Assembly: GCF_000970455.1 (NCBI RefSeq)
Contig: NZ_LAJG01000042.1
Span: 124,001 to 188,000 of the forward strand
Reading direction: 5' to 3'
Source: Devosia soli
GTDB lineage: Bacteria > Pseudomonadota > Alphaproteobacteria > Rhizobiales > Devosiaceae
DNA: 64,000 nt
Positions 1-7,920 of this stretch are shown piece after piece. Position 1 is the stretch's first letter. Every line of letters begins with the position of its first letter. Made by a program: the position numbers and the translations under genes. The notes under the pieces are model-generated. The model saw only the letters and a list, made by a program, of their open reading frames with translations. It did no database searches and was not told the DNA's origin.

Positions 1-977
1 AGCCCGATGCCGAGATAGGAGAGCGCCGTTTCCGCAAGGATCATGCCGGGAATGGCAAGCGATACGGTTGCGATGATGTGGCTCAAAAAACTGGGCAGCA
101 TGTGCCGGAAAATGATCCGCACCGGCCCGCAGCCATCGAGCCGCGCAGCCTTGACGAAATCCTCGTTGCGCATGGCGAGAAACCGCCCGCGCACTACACG
201 GGCCAGGCTCGTCCAGCCCAGCACCGAAAGGATGATGGTGATGAGGAAATAGACCTGTAAAGGCGGCACGCTGGCCGGGATCGCTGCTGCCAGCCCGATC
301 CAGAGCGGAATGGCCGGTACGGACTGGATGAATTCGATAAAGCGCTGGATGACATTGTCGGTCACCCCGCCAAAGAGCCCCGAAATTCCGCCGATCAGAA
401 TGCCGAAAACTAGGCTCAGCGCCACGCCGATAAGACCGATCGTCATGGAAATGCGCGTGCCATGAATGGTGCGGCTCAGGATATCCCGCCCCAGCCGATC
501 AGCGCCAAAAAGGAAAAACGGCTGCCCTTCGATCACCGGCCCGAAGAGGTGCCGATTGGTCGGAATGAAGCCGAGCAGATTGTAGCTCTCGCCCTCGACA
601 AAGAAGCCCAAATATATCGGCTGCGTTTCGTCCTCGACAAAGGTCCGGCGCCCCGAATTGTAGTCGATCTCGGACTTATAGGCGTTCACATGCGGCCCGA
701 ACGTCCAGCCGGTCCCGTCGTCGCGCCCCAGATGCAACGGCTGCGGCGGCGCATAGCTATAGGCCGGGTTATAGGCCTCCAGCGTCACCGGAGCCAAAAA
801 TTCGGGAATGGCTGCGACGAGATAGGCGAGGATGACGACGATGCCACCCGCCACACCCAACCGATGCCGCCGAAATTTTTGCCAGACTAGCGCCCAATGG
901 CCATCAAAGCCGCGCCCGCGCTGATGGGTCTTGGCAACGGGAGAAACGAGGCCGGTGGTTTCGTCAAAGGTACTCAT
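1..977 (-). CDS. ABC transporter permease, DppC/OppC-like (3' end cut by window edge)
   Basis: Inner-membrane permease subunit of an SBP_bac_5-type importer. The ATG at 977 follows an AGAGGCAG ribosome site that overlaps the end of the upstream permease gene, so the two are translated as a unit. Visible features are one N-terminal membrane segment, then an unusually long extracytoplasmic stretch of about 80 residues before the LGRDILSR motif, then the membrane domain with an EAA loop (KAARLDGCG, RHMLPS). The reading frame is open to base 1, so the last residues and any ATPase genes lie outside the window. The long periplasmic insertion is, to my knowledge, more typical of oligosaccharide-type than of short-peptide Dpp permeases. 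The substrate is not shown by the sequence. Confidence 0.9.
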   Translation of the reverse strand, partial: MSTFDETTGLVSPVAKTHQRGRGFDGHWALVWQKFRRHRLGVAGGIVVILAYLVAAIPEFLAPVTLEAYNPAYSYAPPQPLHLGRDDGTGWTFGPHVNAYKSEIDYNSGRRTFVEDETQPIYLGFFVEGESYNLLGFIPTNRHLFGPVIEGQPFFLFGADRLGRDILSRTIHGTRISMTIGLIGVALSLVFGILIGGISGLFGGVTDNVIQRFIEFIQSVPAIPLWIGLAAAIPASVPPLQVYFLITIILSVLGWTSLARVVRGRFLAMRNEDFVKAARLDGCGPVRIIFRHMLPSFLSHIIATVSLAIPGMILAETALSYLGIG

Positions 978-986
978 CACTGCCTC

Positions 987-1979
987 TTAGCCCTGCTGAT
1001 ATCGAATGCGCGGATCGAGCCAGGCGAGCAGCAGGTCGCTCAGCAGCGTCCCGATCACCACCAGCACGCTCAGCATAAGGATAAAGCTCGAGGCCATGTA
1101 CATGTCCTGGGTCCTCAGCGCATCGAGCAGCAGCGGCCCGGTCGTTTGCAGCCCCATGACGATGGCGACGATCGTCCCACCCGAGACGATGTCGACGAAA
1201 ATGTCGTTCTGCCCCGAGACGAACGGATTGAGCGCGTGCCGCACCGGGTATTTCATCAGCAGGGCGAACTCGCCCTTCCCCTTGGCCCGCGCGGCTGTGA
1301 CATAGGGCTTGTGCAACTCATCAAGCAGATTGGCGCGGATTACCCGGATGACGCTCGCGGTGCCCGCCGTGCCGAGCACGATCATCGGCAACCACAGATG
1401 CCCGAGAAGATCGACGAAACGGCCCCAGCTCCACGGCGCCTCGACATATTCGGGCGAGAAGAGCCCGCCGACATTCACGCCGAACCAGGCAAAGGCGATA
1501 TACATCGCTGCCAGCGCCAGGAGGAAATTCGGCACAGCCAGGCCCAGAAAGCCCAGAAATGTCGCGAGATAATCACCGGCCGAATAGCGCCGCACGGCTG
1601 AATAGATGCCGATGGGAATGGCGACGACCCAGATGAACAGAAGGCTCGCGACCGAGAGCACAATGGTCAGCCCCAGCCGCGGCCAGATGACATCCTTGAC
1701 CGGCAGGTTGAACGAGAACGAAAAGCCGAAATCCCCGCGCAGCACGACGCCGGAAATCCAGTTCCAATATTGCACCATCACAGGCAGATCGAGCCCATAG
1801 GCCTTGCGCAAGGCCTCCTGCTCGGCAATCGGCATGACGTCGCCAGCCGCCGCCGACATTTCGGCCAGGCGCGTGACATAGTCGCCGGGCGGAATGGCAA
1901 TGACGAGAAACGAGATCAGCGACACGGCGATGAGCGCCGGGATCGCATAAAGGATCCGCCGTATCATGAATGAACCCAT
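987..1979 (-). CDS. ABC transporter permease, DppB/OppB-like
   Basis: First membrane subunit of the importer, 330 residues. It begins MGSFMIRRILYAIPAL, the usual DppB-type start, with AGGAGA six bases upstream. The frame is open a further 63 codons upstream, but those would translate a palindromic repeat, so the ATG at 1979 is preferred. The N-terminal segment is followed by the DppB-family periplasmic portion (YGLDLPVMVQYWNW) and the transmembrane domain with an EAA loop (TAARAKGKGE, VRHALNP). The stop lies 9 bases before the DppC-like gene. It pairs with that subunit to form the pore and receives substrate from the binding protein encoded upstream. Confidence 0.93.
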   Translation of the reverse strand: MGSFMIRRILYAIPALIAVSLISFLVIAIPPGDYVTRLAEMSAAAGDVMPIAEQEALRKAYGLDLPVMVQYWNWISGVVLRGDFGFSFSFNLPVKDVIWPRLGLTIVLSVASLLFIWVVAIPIGIYSAVRRYSAGDYLATFLGFLGLAVPNFLLALAAMYIAFAWFGVNVGGLFSPEYVEAPWSWGRFVDLLGHLWLPMIVLGTAGTASVIRVIRANLLDELHKPYVTAARAKGKGEFALLMKYPVRHALNPFVSGQNDIFVDIVSGGTIVAIVMGLQTTGPLLLDALRTQDMYMASSFILMLSVLVVIGTLLSDLLLAWLDPRIRYQQG

Positions 1980-2035
1980 CCCGATCTCCTTTCTACCAAG
2001 GCTTTGGCACGATGCTTTCCGGTCCACCGAGCCGG

Positions 2036-2135
2036 CACCTCCCCCTTGATGGGGGAGGATGGGAGGGGGTGCGGGAGCCACGGACTGCGAGCTCGTGAGC
2101 CCCCCTCCCCAGCCCTCCCCGTCAAGGGGAGGGTG
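2036..2135. repeat. Compound palindromic repeat between binding protein and permease genes
   Basis: Two CTCCCC/GGGGAG hairpins in opposite orientation (about 2038-2061 and 2105-2133) flank a short centre and together form a larger imperfect inverted repeat. The element sits in the intercistronic gap of the ABC operon. Its position resembles the REP element between malE and malF, which protects the mRNA of the abundant binding protein; that role here is inference. Confidence 0.75.
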
Positions 2136-2225
2136 TCCATCCAGTGTGTGGATACGCCACGCCACCAAACTCCAAGATCGGACAGCCGCGGTGTCCCGCG
2201 ACTGCCCCGCTTGCAGGGAGTGAAC

Positions 2226-4217
2226 TTACTTGAAGAAGAAGGTCGAGAAATTCGCCGGCGCCGGACCAGGATAGAGCCAGCCCTCGATCAGTTCCGCCGG
2301 CACGTTGTGCAGGTTGTTCTTGACCGAACGGTAGTAGCCCGCCGGGTTGGCGATGCCGATGGTGAGGAACTCTTCGGCCAGGAGGTCGGTGAATTCCTTC
2401 ATCAGCGCAGCCTGCTCGTCTCCGACCGTGGTTGGAATGGTCGAGCGCAGTTCATAAAGCCGCTGCACATTGGCGGGCGGCTCGACCACCGTGACGCCTT
2501 CGGCCAGTTCAGCATCGGGGTTGAGGCGCTTCGCATCCCACGCCGCCCAGCCCGACCAGTTACCCAGCGACCAATAGCCATAATCGTTCATGAAGCGGCT
2601 GAGATTGAGCAACGGCAGCTGACCGCACCCGTTCTCACCCACCCATACGGCCGCGTCGGCGTCAGGCTTGGCGCGGGCATTCCCGAACAATTCGTCCGAG
2701 TGATAATTGACCGTCACATCGAGACCCGCCTGCTTCCATGTGCGCTCGATCAGCTGGAAGGCATCGACCGTGTCGGGCTTGAAGTCGGCATTGATCTCGA
2801 CCGAGAACCTGAACGGCTTGCCGTCCGGCCCGACGCGCACGCCGCTCGCGTCCTTGGGGATGATCTTGTCGAGATGCTCTTGAGCCTTGGCGAGATCGAA
2901 CTCGGTGAATTCCTTGGCCAGCTTTTCATTATAGAAGGGCGAGTTCGGCAGCGGCGCCGGCTGGAAGGGCTCGCCTTGGCCGAGATAGATCGTGTCGATG
3001 ATTTCCTGGCGATTGATGGCGAGCGAGACACCGGCGCGGAAATCCTTGCTCGAGAACACCTCCGCCTTGACCGGATCGGGATGCGTCACCGAGAAGCCGA
3101 GCACCGCCGTATTGTAGTCGCAGCTCGTTGCCGGCACGAGCCGATAGTCGCCCGCCTGCTGATTGTCGAAGAACACGGCGCGGTTTTGCGGTGTCGACAC
3201 ATTGCGTGGCGACATGGTGATCTGGCCCTGGATCGCCTGCAGGAGCGTCACTTCCGGATCGGCCGCCACCGCCCAGACGCGCTCGTCGATATAGGGCAGC
3301 TGCTGGCAGGACGGATCGACAGCGAAGTAATAAGGATTGCGGATATAGGTCACGCGCTCCTTGCCGAGCAGCGTATCGGTGCCGATCCAGGCATGCACGG
3401 ATGGGCGCTTGGGGTCGTTGAACTGGGCAGGGTCATTGTAGGACCCGACATTGCCCTTCCACCAGGCGGCATAATCCGTCGTGCCGGCGGCAGCCATCAG
3501 TTCGGCCACGCCATCGGGATTCAGGTCGATATCGAACTGCTCCATATAATGCTTGGGAAACTGCACGGCGCGCTGGCCATAGGGTCCGGCCATGTTCTGA
3601 AGGAACAGCCCGTTCGGCTCTTCGTATTCAAACGTGACAGTATAGTCGTCGACCTTGGTCACCGTCGGCACGGCGCCGTTGTTCTTGAGCTCGGCGCGCG
3701 GCCCGCCGGTCATGACCTTGGGGTTGTTCTCGACGCGATCCCACCAGAAGATGATGTCATCGGCGGTAAAGGGCTGGCCGTCGGACCACTTCATGCCTTC
3801 GCGAAGGTGGAAGGTATAGCTGCGGGCGTCCTCCGAAATATCCCAACTCTTGGCGATGCCGGGCACGACTTCGGAGCCATCGACGCTCCAGCGCACCAGC
3901 GGTTCGTAGCCGAACTGCCTGATATCGGCGATATTGCCGCCGCCCCAAGAGTCGATGAACTGGCCACCATAGACGCCAACCTCTTCGGCCGGCTGGATCA
4001 CCAGCGGTTCGAGCGGCAGGCGCTCGGCGACGGGAGGCAAGGTGCCTGCATCGACCATCGCCTTGAGCTGCGGCGCCTCGGTAAAGCCGCTGGCGCAGAC
4101 ATTGGCGGCCGCGTCCTGCGCCTGCGCCGGCAGCACCAGTGCGCCGGGCATGGCACTTGCGCTCATGAGCAGCGATGCTGCCATCAACCGCGTTACTCCG
4201 AAACGATCCTTCTGCAT
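2226..4217 (-). CDS. ABC transporter substrate-binding protein, SBP_bac_5 family
   Basis: Periplasmic receptor of the importer, 663 residues. The ATG at 4217 gives MQKDRFGVTRL followed by a hydrophobic signal peptide with a likely cleavage after AQAQ; a GGGAGG ribosome site precedes it. The mature protein shows the family 5 pattern (YEPLVRW, VVPGIAKSW, then FHLREGMKWSDGQPFTADD). At over 630 mature residues it is longer than DppA or OppA (about 510-520), and like its permeases this size recalls the binding proteins that carry oligosaccharides. It leads the operon and is divergent from a LacI repressor, with a LacI-type operator in the gap. The ligand is unknown; a sugar or sugar phosphodiester is an inference from context. 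Confidence 0.93.
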   Translation of the reverse strand: MQKDRFGVTRLMAASLLMSASAMPGALVLPAQAQDAAANVCASGFTEAPQLKAMVDAGTLPPVAERLPLEPLVIQPAEEVGVYGGQFIDSWGGGNIADIRQFGYEPLVRWSVDGSEVVPGIAKSWDISEDARSYTFHLREGMKWSDGQPFTADDIIFWWDRVENNPKVMTGGPRAELKNNGAVPTVTKVDDYTVTFEYEEPNGLFLQNMAGPYGQRAVQFPKHYMEQFDIDLNPDGVAELMAAAGTTDYAAWWKGNVGSYNDPAQFNDPKRPSVHAWIGTDTLLGKERVTYIRNPYYFAVDPSCQQLPYIDERVWAVAADPEVTLLQAIQGQITMSPRNVSTPQNRAVFFDNQQAGDYRLVPATSCDYNTAVLGFSVTHPDPVKAEVFSSKDFRAGVSLAINRQEIIDTIYLGQGEPFQPAPLPNSPFYNEKLAKEFTEFDLAKAQEHLDKIIPKDASGVRVGPDGKPFRFSVEINADFKPDTVDAFQLIERTWKQAGLDVTVNYHSDELFGNARAKPDADAAVWVGENGCGQLPLLNLSRFMNDYGYWSLGNWSGWAAWDAKRLNPDAELAEGVTVVEPPANVQRLYELRSTIPTTVGDEQAALMKEFTDLLAEEFLTIGIANPAGYYRSVKNNLHNVPAELIEGWLYPGPAPANFSTFFFK

Positions 4218-4356
4218 TTGCTTCCCTCCCACGAAATGAACACTTCGCATCCTCCGAGGTCCGGCCGATGGGGTTTTGGGCCGAACGTCTCACCGTGTCG
4301 AGGGTGCGCAACGCCCCTCATGACTAGTCCCCACATCTATCGGTTTGGTGACGCTA

Positions 4357-4374
4357 TCTTGTAAACGTTTTCAA
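4357..4374. promoter_or_regulatory. LacI-family operator in the divergent importer/regulator promoter
   Basis: An 18-base site whose core TGTAAACGTTTTCA has the CG-centred symmetry typical of LacI/GalR operators. It lies between the divergent binding-protein gene and the LacI gene. Read on the other strand it matches the site at 5626-5643 at 17 of 18 positions, so the two are very likely bound by the same regulator. Confidence 0.75.
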
Positions 4375-4469
4375 AACAAGATACCAAAATCGACATGGCG
4401 CAGGACGTTAGCGGAGTGCTATCGGAAAGCCCGATCGACCGCACTCAACGTCAACGGAATGCTACCCGA

Positions 4470-5501
4470 ATGGTCACCATCAAGGACGTTGCCAAGCTCG
4501 CCGACGTGTCGATCGCCACGGTCTCGCGCGTGGTCAATGGCTATGCCCATGTGCGTCCCGATGTGCGCGACGCGGTCAACAAAGCCATCGACGCGCTCGG
4601 CTATCGCCGCAATGGCCTGGCCAGCTCCTTCCGCACCCAGCAGTCCAATATCGTTGGCGTCTTGCTACGCCAGCAGCGCACCCCGTTTTCGAGCGCCCTC
4701 GCCTATGCCATTGAAACCACCATGTTCGATCAGGGCTATCGCGTGCTCCTCTGCTCGACAAATGGCGATGCCGATCGCGAGCAGGCCTATCTCGAAACTA
4801 TGCTCGATATGCGCGTGCAGGGCGTCATCATCCGCCCATCAGGGACCACCGCCAAAACCGTAAAGCAAGTCAACCTCCTGCGCGAACGCGGGATTTCCGT
4901 CGCTTTCGTCGATATGAAGCCCAAAATCGCGGCTGTCAGTTCAGTGGTTTGCGACAATTTTTCCGGCGGCTACCAGGGCATGCGCCACCTGATCGAGCTT
5001 GGCCATCGCAAGATCGGCGTTGTCGCGGGCGGCGTCGCCCAGCGCGGCGGCAGCCATGATGTCGGCAGCGAACGCGTGCGCGGCATTCGCCAGGCGGCGC
5101 GAGATCTCGCCGACGATGTCGAGATCGTCTTCTCTCACCCATTCGACACTGCCAGTTTCGACGTCGGCCGCGAGGTCGGCGCCGCGATGATCACGGAAAA
5201 CGCCGGCATCACCGCCATCTTCGGCACCACCGACATGCTGGCGATCGGCGTCATGCACGCCGCCCACGCGCTCGGCCTCGACCTGCCGCGCGATCTCTCG
5301 ATCCTCGGTTATGACGGCGTCCTCGAATCCGCCGTCACCTTCCCGACGCTCTCGACCATCGCCCAGCCTATCCACGAAATGGGCCAGATCGCCGCCATGA
5401 CGCTGATCGACCACATGAGCGAAGCGAGCAAGTCGCCGCGCCAGACCGTGCTCGAAAACACCCTCATCCAGCGCGCCTCGACCATCCCGCTCGAGGACTA
5501 A
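4470..5501 (+). CDS. LacI family transcriptional regulator
   Basis: DNA-binding repressor of 343 residues. The start at 4470 gives MVTIKDVAKLADVSIATVSR, the canonical LacI helix-turn-helix, followed by the hinge helix (NGLASSFR) and a periplasmic-binding-like sensor domain (residues about 60-335) ending in the usual SILGYDG and LSTIAQP segments. An in-frame ATG at 4395 would add 25 residues with no family likeness and is less likely. The gene is divergent from the ABC importer and is followed by the HAD/phosphoesterase pair. The two matching operators suggest it represses itself, the importer and the hydrolases. The inducer is unknown. Confidence 0.94.
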   Translation: MVTIKDVAKLADVSIATVSRVVNGYAHVRPDVRDAVNKAIDALGYRRNGLASSFRTQQSNIVGVLLRQQRTPFSSALAYAIETTMFDQGYRVLLCSTNGDADREQAYLETMLDMRVQGVIIRPSGTTAKTVKQVNLLRERGISVAFVDMKPKIAAVSSVVCDNFSGGYQGMRHLIELGHRKIGVVAGGVAQRGGSHDVGSERVRGIRQAARDLADDVEIVFSHPFDTASFDVGREVGAAMITENAGITAIFGTTDMLAIGVMHAAHALGLDLPRDLSILGYDGVLESAVTFPTLSTIAQPIHEMGQIAAMTLIDHMSEASKSPRQTVLENTLIQRASTIPLED

Positions 5502-5625
5502 TCCACACCCCTCGCCCGCAGCGCTATACTCCGCCAACAGGCGCAGCCCCACGCAGCGCCAAATCGGAATCCGGAGAAAAAGCAGCGCTCAAAATTTTCA
5601 ATCACACACGTCTTGCGATCGATAA

Positions 5626-5643
5626 TTGAAAACGATTACAAGA
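5626..5643. promoter_or_regulatory. Second LacI-family operator, upstream of the HAD/phosphoesterase pair
   Basis: TTGAAAACGATTACAAGA, differing at one base from the reverse complement of the operator at 4357-4374. It lies 34 bases before the HAD start codon, where a bound repressor would block the promoter or early elongation. It suggests that the hydrolase genes have their own LacI-controlled promoter. Confidence 0.75.
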
Positions 5644-5677
5644 ATGGGAGTTACCCGCGCGGTCAGAGGAAAGTTTC

Positions 5678-6928
5678 ATGTCGTCGTCAAACCTGGCCAC
5701 CAGCGGTGCCGAAATCAAACTGGCGCAGCGCCTCGCGCCGGTCATCCGCTTCAGCGACAACGAGCCTTTCCTGCCGAGCCGTGTCGGCGTTTCGGTGCTC
5801 GAAAAGCCCGGTCGCTCGCCCTCGGCGCCGCTCGAGATCACCTTCGGGCCCGGCGTCGCCCAGGTCATCGAATATGCCATCTGGTGGGACTGGGACATCC
5901 AGCACCTCTATGAACTCGAGCACATCTGGCTCAAGCTCGACGCAAGCGACGCCGTGATCGCCGTCGAAGCCAGCGCCCATGGCGGTATCTTCGCCATGAC
6001 CCTTCCCAATGGCGCCCTCCCCCTCGAAGACGGCCGCATCACGCTCTTTTCAGCCCCCGGCAAGCACGCCTTCACCGCCACCGTGGATGATCAGCTGGCG
6101 ACCGCTGAAATGACGGTGCTGAGCTGTCAGGAACTGGCCGGCCGCGGCGCCATCCTCGTCAACGACACGTTCCGCCTCCCACTCGATGACCTGACCTATG
6201 AGGACCACCGCGCGGTCAAGCGTTACCTCCAGGCGCGCGCCTTCCTGCCGTCCTTCAATTTTACCCAGCGTTTCGATCTTTCCTCGGTCGAATTTTCATC
6301 CTGGGACGATCTCGCCGCGTGGATTCCCGGTCGCGTTAGAGAAGTGGCGGCTCAGGTCCGCGCAAGCCAACCCCTTCTCAAAGCTGTGTTTCTCGACAGC
6401 GGCGATACGCTCGTCAACGAAGCCACCGAAGTCTTCGACGCAGAAGGCTATGTTGTCGAAGCCGGACTTATCCCCGGGGCCTTGGAGATGATCAACGCGC
6501 TCACCCGCGAGGGATATCGCCTCGCCCTCGTCGCCGACGGCCGCGTCCGCAGCTTTGCCACCATCCTCGGCGGCCACGGCATCGAACCCCACTTTCACGC
6601 TCAGGTCATTTCCGAGGCCGAAGGCTGCGAAAAGCCCGATCGGCGCATGTTCGAAAAGGCCATGAGCGCACTTGATCTAGGCTCAGACGACGCACAATCC
6701 ATCGTCATGGTCGGCAACCATCTTGAGCGCGACATCGGTGGCGCCAACAAGCTCGGTATCATCAGCATCTGGCAGAGCTGGTCCAAAAAGCGCAGCCACA
6801 TTCCCGAATTCAGCCACGAAGTGCCGCGCTATACCATACGCACCCCCGGCGAACTCCCGGCTCTGCTTGAAGAGATCGAACTGGTCATGGCCCGCGCAAG
6901 CCACAATCCGTCATTCTCATCCGTCTGA
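5678..6928 (+). CDS. HAD-superfamily protein with an N-terminal accessory domain
   Basis: 416 residues in two parts. Residues 1 to about 190 form a domain I cannot name, with a striking aromatic/acidic patch WWDWDIQHLYELEHIW at 69-84. Residues about 233-400 form a HAD subfamily IA domain. Its catalytic motifs deviate: motif I is DSGDT (D240 present, but glycine where the acid/base aspartate normally sits), motif II reads VADG, the motif III lysine is present in CEKPDRRMF, and motif IV is VGNHLERD with Asn in place of the first Asp. It may be a specialised phosphatase or a phosphate-binding protein. AGAGGAAAG precedes the ATG. It is cotranscribed with the phosphoesterase 47 bases downstream and preceded by a LacI-type operator. 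Confidence 0.85.
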   Translation: MSSSNLATSGAEIKLAQRLAPVIRFSDNEPFLPSRVGVSVLEKPGRSPSAPLEITFGPGVAQVIEYAIWWDWDIQHLYELEHIWLKLDASDAVIAVEASAHGGIFAMTLPNGALPLEDGRITLFSAPGKHAFTATVDDQLATAEMTVLSCQELAGRGAILVNDTFRLPLDDLTYEDHRAVKRYLQARAFLPSFNFTQRFDLSSVEFSSWDDLAAWIPGRVREVAAQVRASQPLLKAVFLDSGDTLVNEATEVFDAEGYVVEAGLIPGALEMINALTREGYRLALVADGRVRSFATILGGHGIEPHFHAQVISEAEGCEKPDRRMFEKAMSALDLGSDDAQSIVMVGNHLERDIGGANKLGIISIWQSWSKKRSHIPEFSHEVPRYTIRTPGELPALLEEIELVMARASHNPSFSSV

Positions 6929-6975
6929 CATCAAACGCGGATAAGAAGCGCCGGAGCCTTAAAGGGAGGATCACC

Positions 6976-7764
6976 GTGACCCTGAAATTCATCGTTCTCA
7001 GCGACCTCCACGTCATGCCCGAAGGCCAACTTTCCCTGACGCTCGACACCGGCGCCCGGCTCGAACGGGCGGTCGAAACCATCGCTGCCCGCTATGACGA
7101 TGTCGATTTCTGCGTCCTGGCCGGCGACCTTACCGATCTCGGTCAGCCCGCTGCCTATCAACGCTTCAATTCCCTGGTCGAAAAGATCAATATTCCGGTC
7201 CACCTGACGCTCGGGAACCACGACGATCGCGAGAGTTTCCTCTCCGTCTTCGGTCAGGCTCACGTCGCCGAGACCGGCAAGATCGATAAGGCTTTCGACG
7301 CCAAGGGCTACCGTATCATCCTGCTCGACTCTTCCGAGCCCGGCCGGGTCGATGGCCTTTTGACCGACGCGCAGATGTCCTGGCTGAAGGCGCGTCTTGC
7401 CGAGGCCATGGACCGCCCCGTCATCGTGATCCTCCATCACAACGCCAACGCGCTCCATATCGAATCCGACGATATCCGCATTCTCGATGCCGAGCCCTTC
7501 CTCGCCGCGCTCAAGGCCCACCCCGATATCCGCCAGGTCATAGCCGGCCACGTGCACCTGACCTCGACCGCCCTCTGGCGCGGCATCCCCTTCACCACAC
7601 TCGCCGGCGGCCACTATTACTGCACCGTCGACCAGCCGCATGTCCCCATGCGCCGCCTCCGCGGCCCCGCCCAAATGGCCTTCGTCATCGGCACCGCCGA
7701 CCAGACAACTGTTCATTTCGACAACTATATCGACGACCACGCTGAGATCATGGGTGTGGAATAA
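6976..7764 (+). CDS. Metallophosphoesterase, GpdQ/CpdA-like phosphodiesterase
   Basis: Cytoplasmic class III (calcineurin-like) phosphodiesterase of 262 residues with a GTG start after AGGGAGGA. All metal-binding motifs are present: D10 and H12 (SDLHV), D51 (AGDLTD), N81-H82 (GNHDD), H154-H155 and H192/H194 (GHVH). The family cleaves phosphodiesters such as glycerophosphodiesters or cyclic nucleotides. No signal peptide is seen. The genomic link to an importer and a HAD protein under a shared operator suggests it opens an imported phosphodiester, possibly giving a phosphomonoester for the HAD partner. That order of reactions is inference. CpdA-type cAMP phosphodiesterase is the main alternative. 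Confidence 0.9.
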   Translation: MTLKFIVLSDLHVMPEGQLSLTLDTGARLERAVETIAARYDDVDFCVLAGDLTDLGQPAAYQRFNSLVEKINIPVHLTLGNHDDRESFLSVFGQAHVAETGKIDKAFDAKGYRIILLDSSEPGRVDGLLTDAQMSWLKARLAEAMDRPVIVILHHNANALHIESDDIRILDAEPFLAALKAHPDIRQVIAGHVHLTSTALWRGIPFTTLAGGHYYCTVDQPHVPMRRLRGPAQMAFVIGTADQTTVHFDNYIDDHAEIMGVE

Positions 7765-7884
7765 CCAACGTCCAGCGCCATATCCGCACGGTGCCAGAAC
7801 GCTTGTGCAAGGCGAGCATCTGGCACCCAAGTCTGCACCAGGCCGCATATGGGATCGCTGCGAGAAAGACGTCGCGCCCATGAA

Positions 7885-7908
7885 GGGGAGCCGGTTTCCC
7901 GGCTCCCC
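7885..7908. terminator. Hairpin between convergent phosphoesterase and terC genes
   Basis: A perfect 10-base stem (GGGGAGCCGG pairing with CCGGCTCCCC) and 4-base loop between two convergent genes. There is no clear T tract on either side, so it may act as a 3' stabiliser or a weak bidirectional terminator. Confidence 0.5.
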
Positions 7909-7920
7909 CTCTGGTCAATC

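Noticed and set aside
2004-4364. Long open frame opposite the binding protein gene
   Set aside because: It lies on the opposite strand of a well-recognised SBP_bac_5 gene, has no domain and its residue composition (His/Arg/Asp rich) is that of a GC-rich antisense frame.
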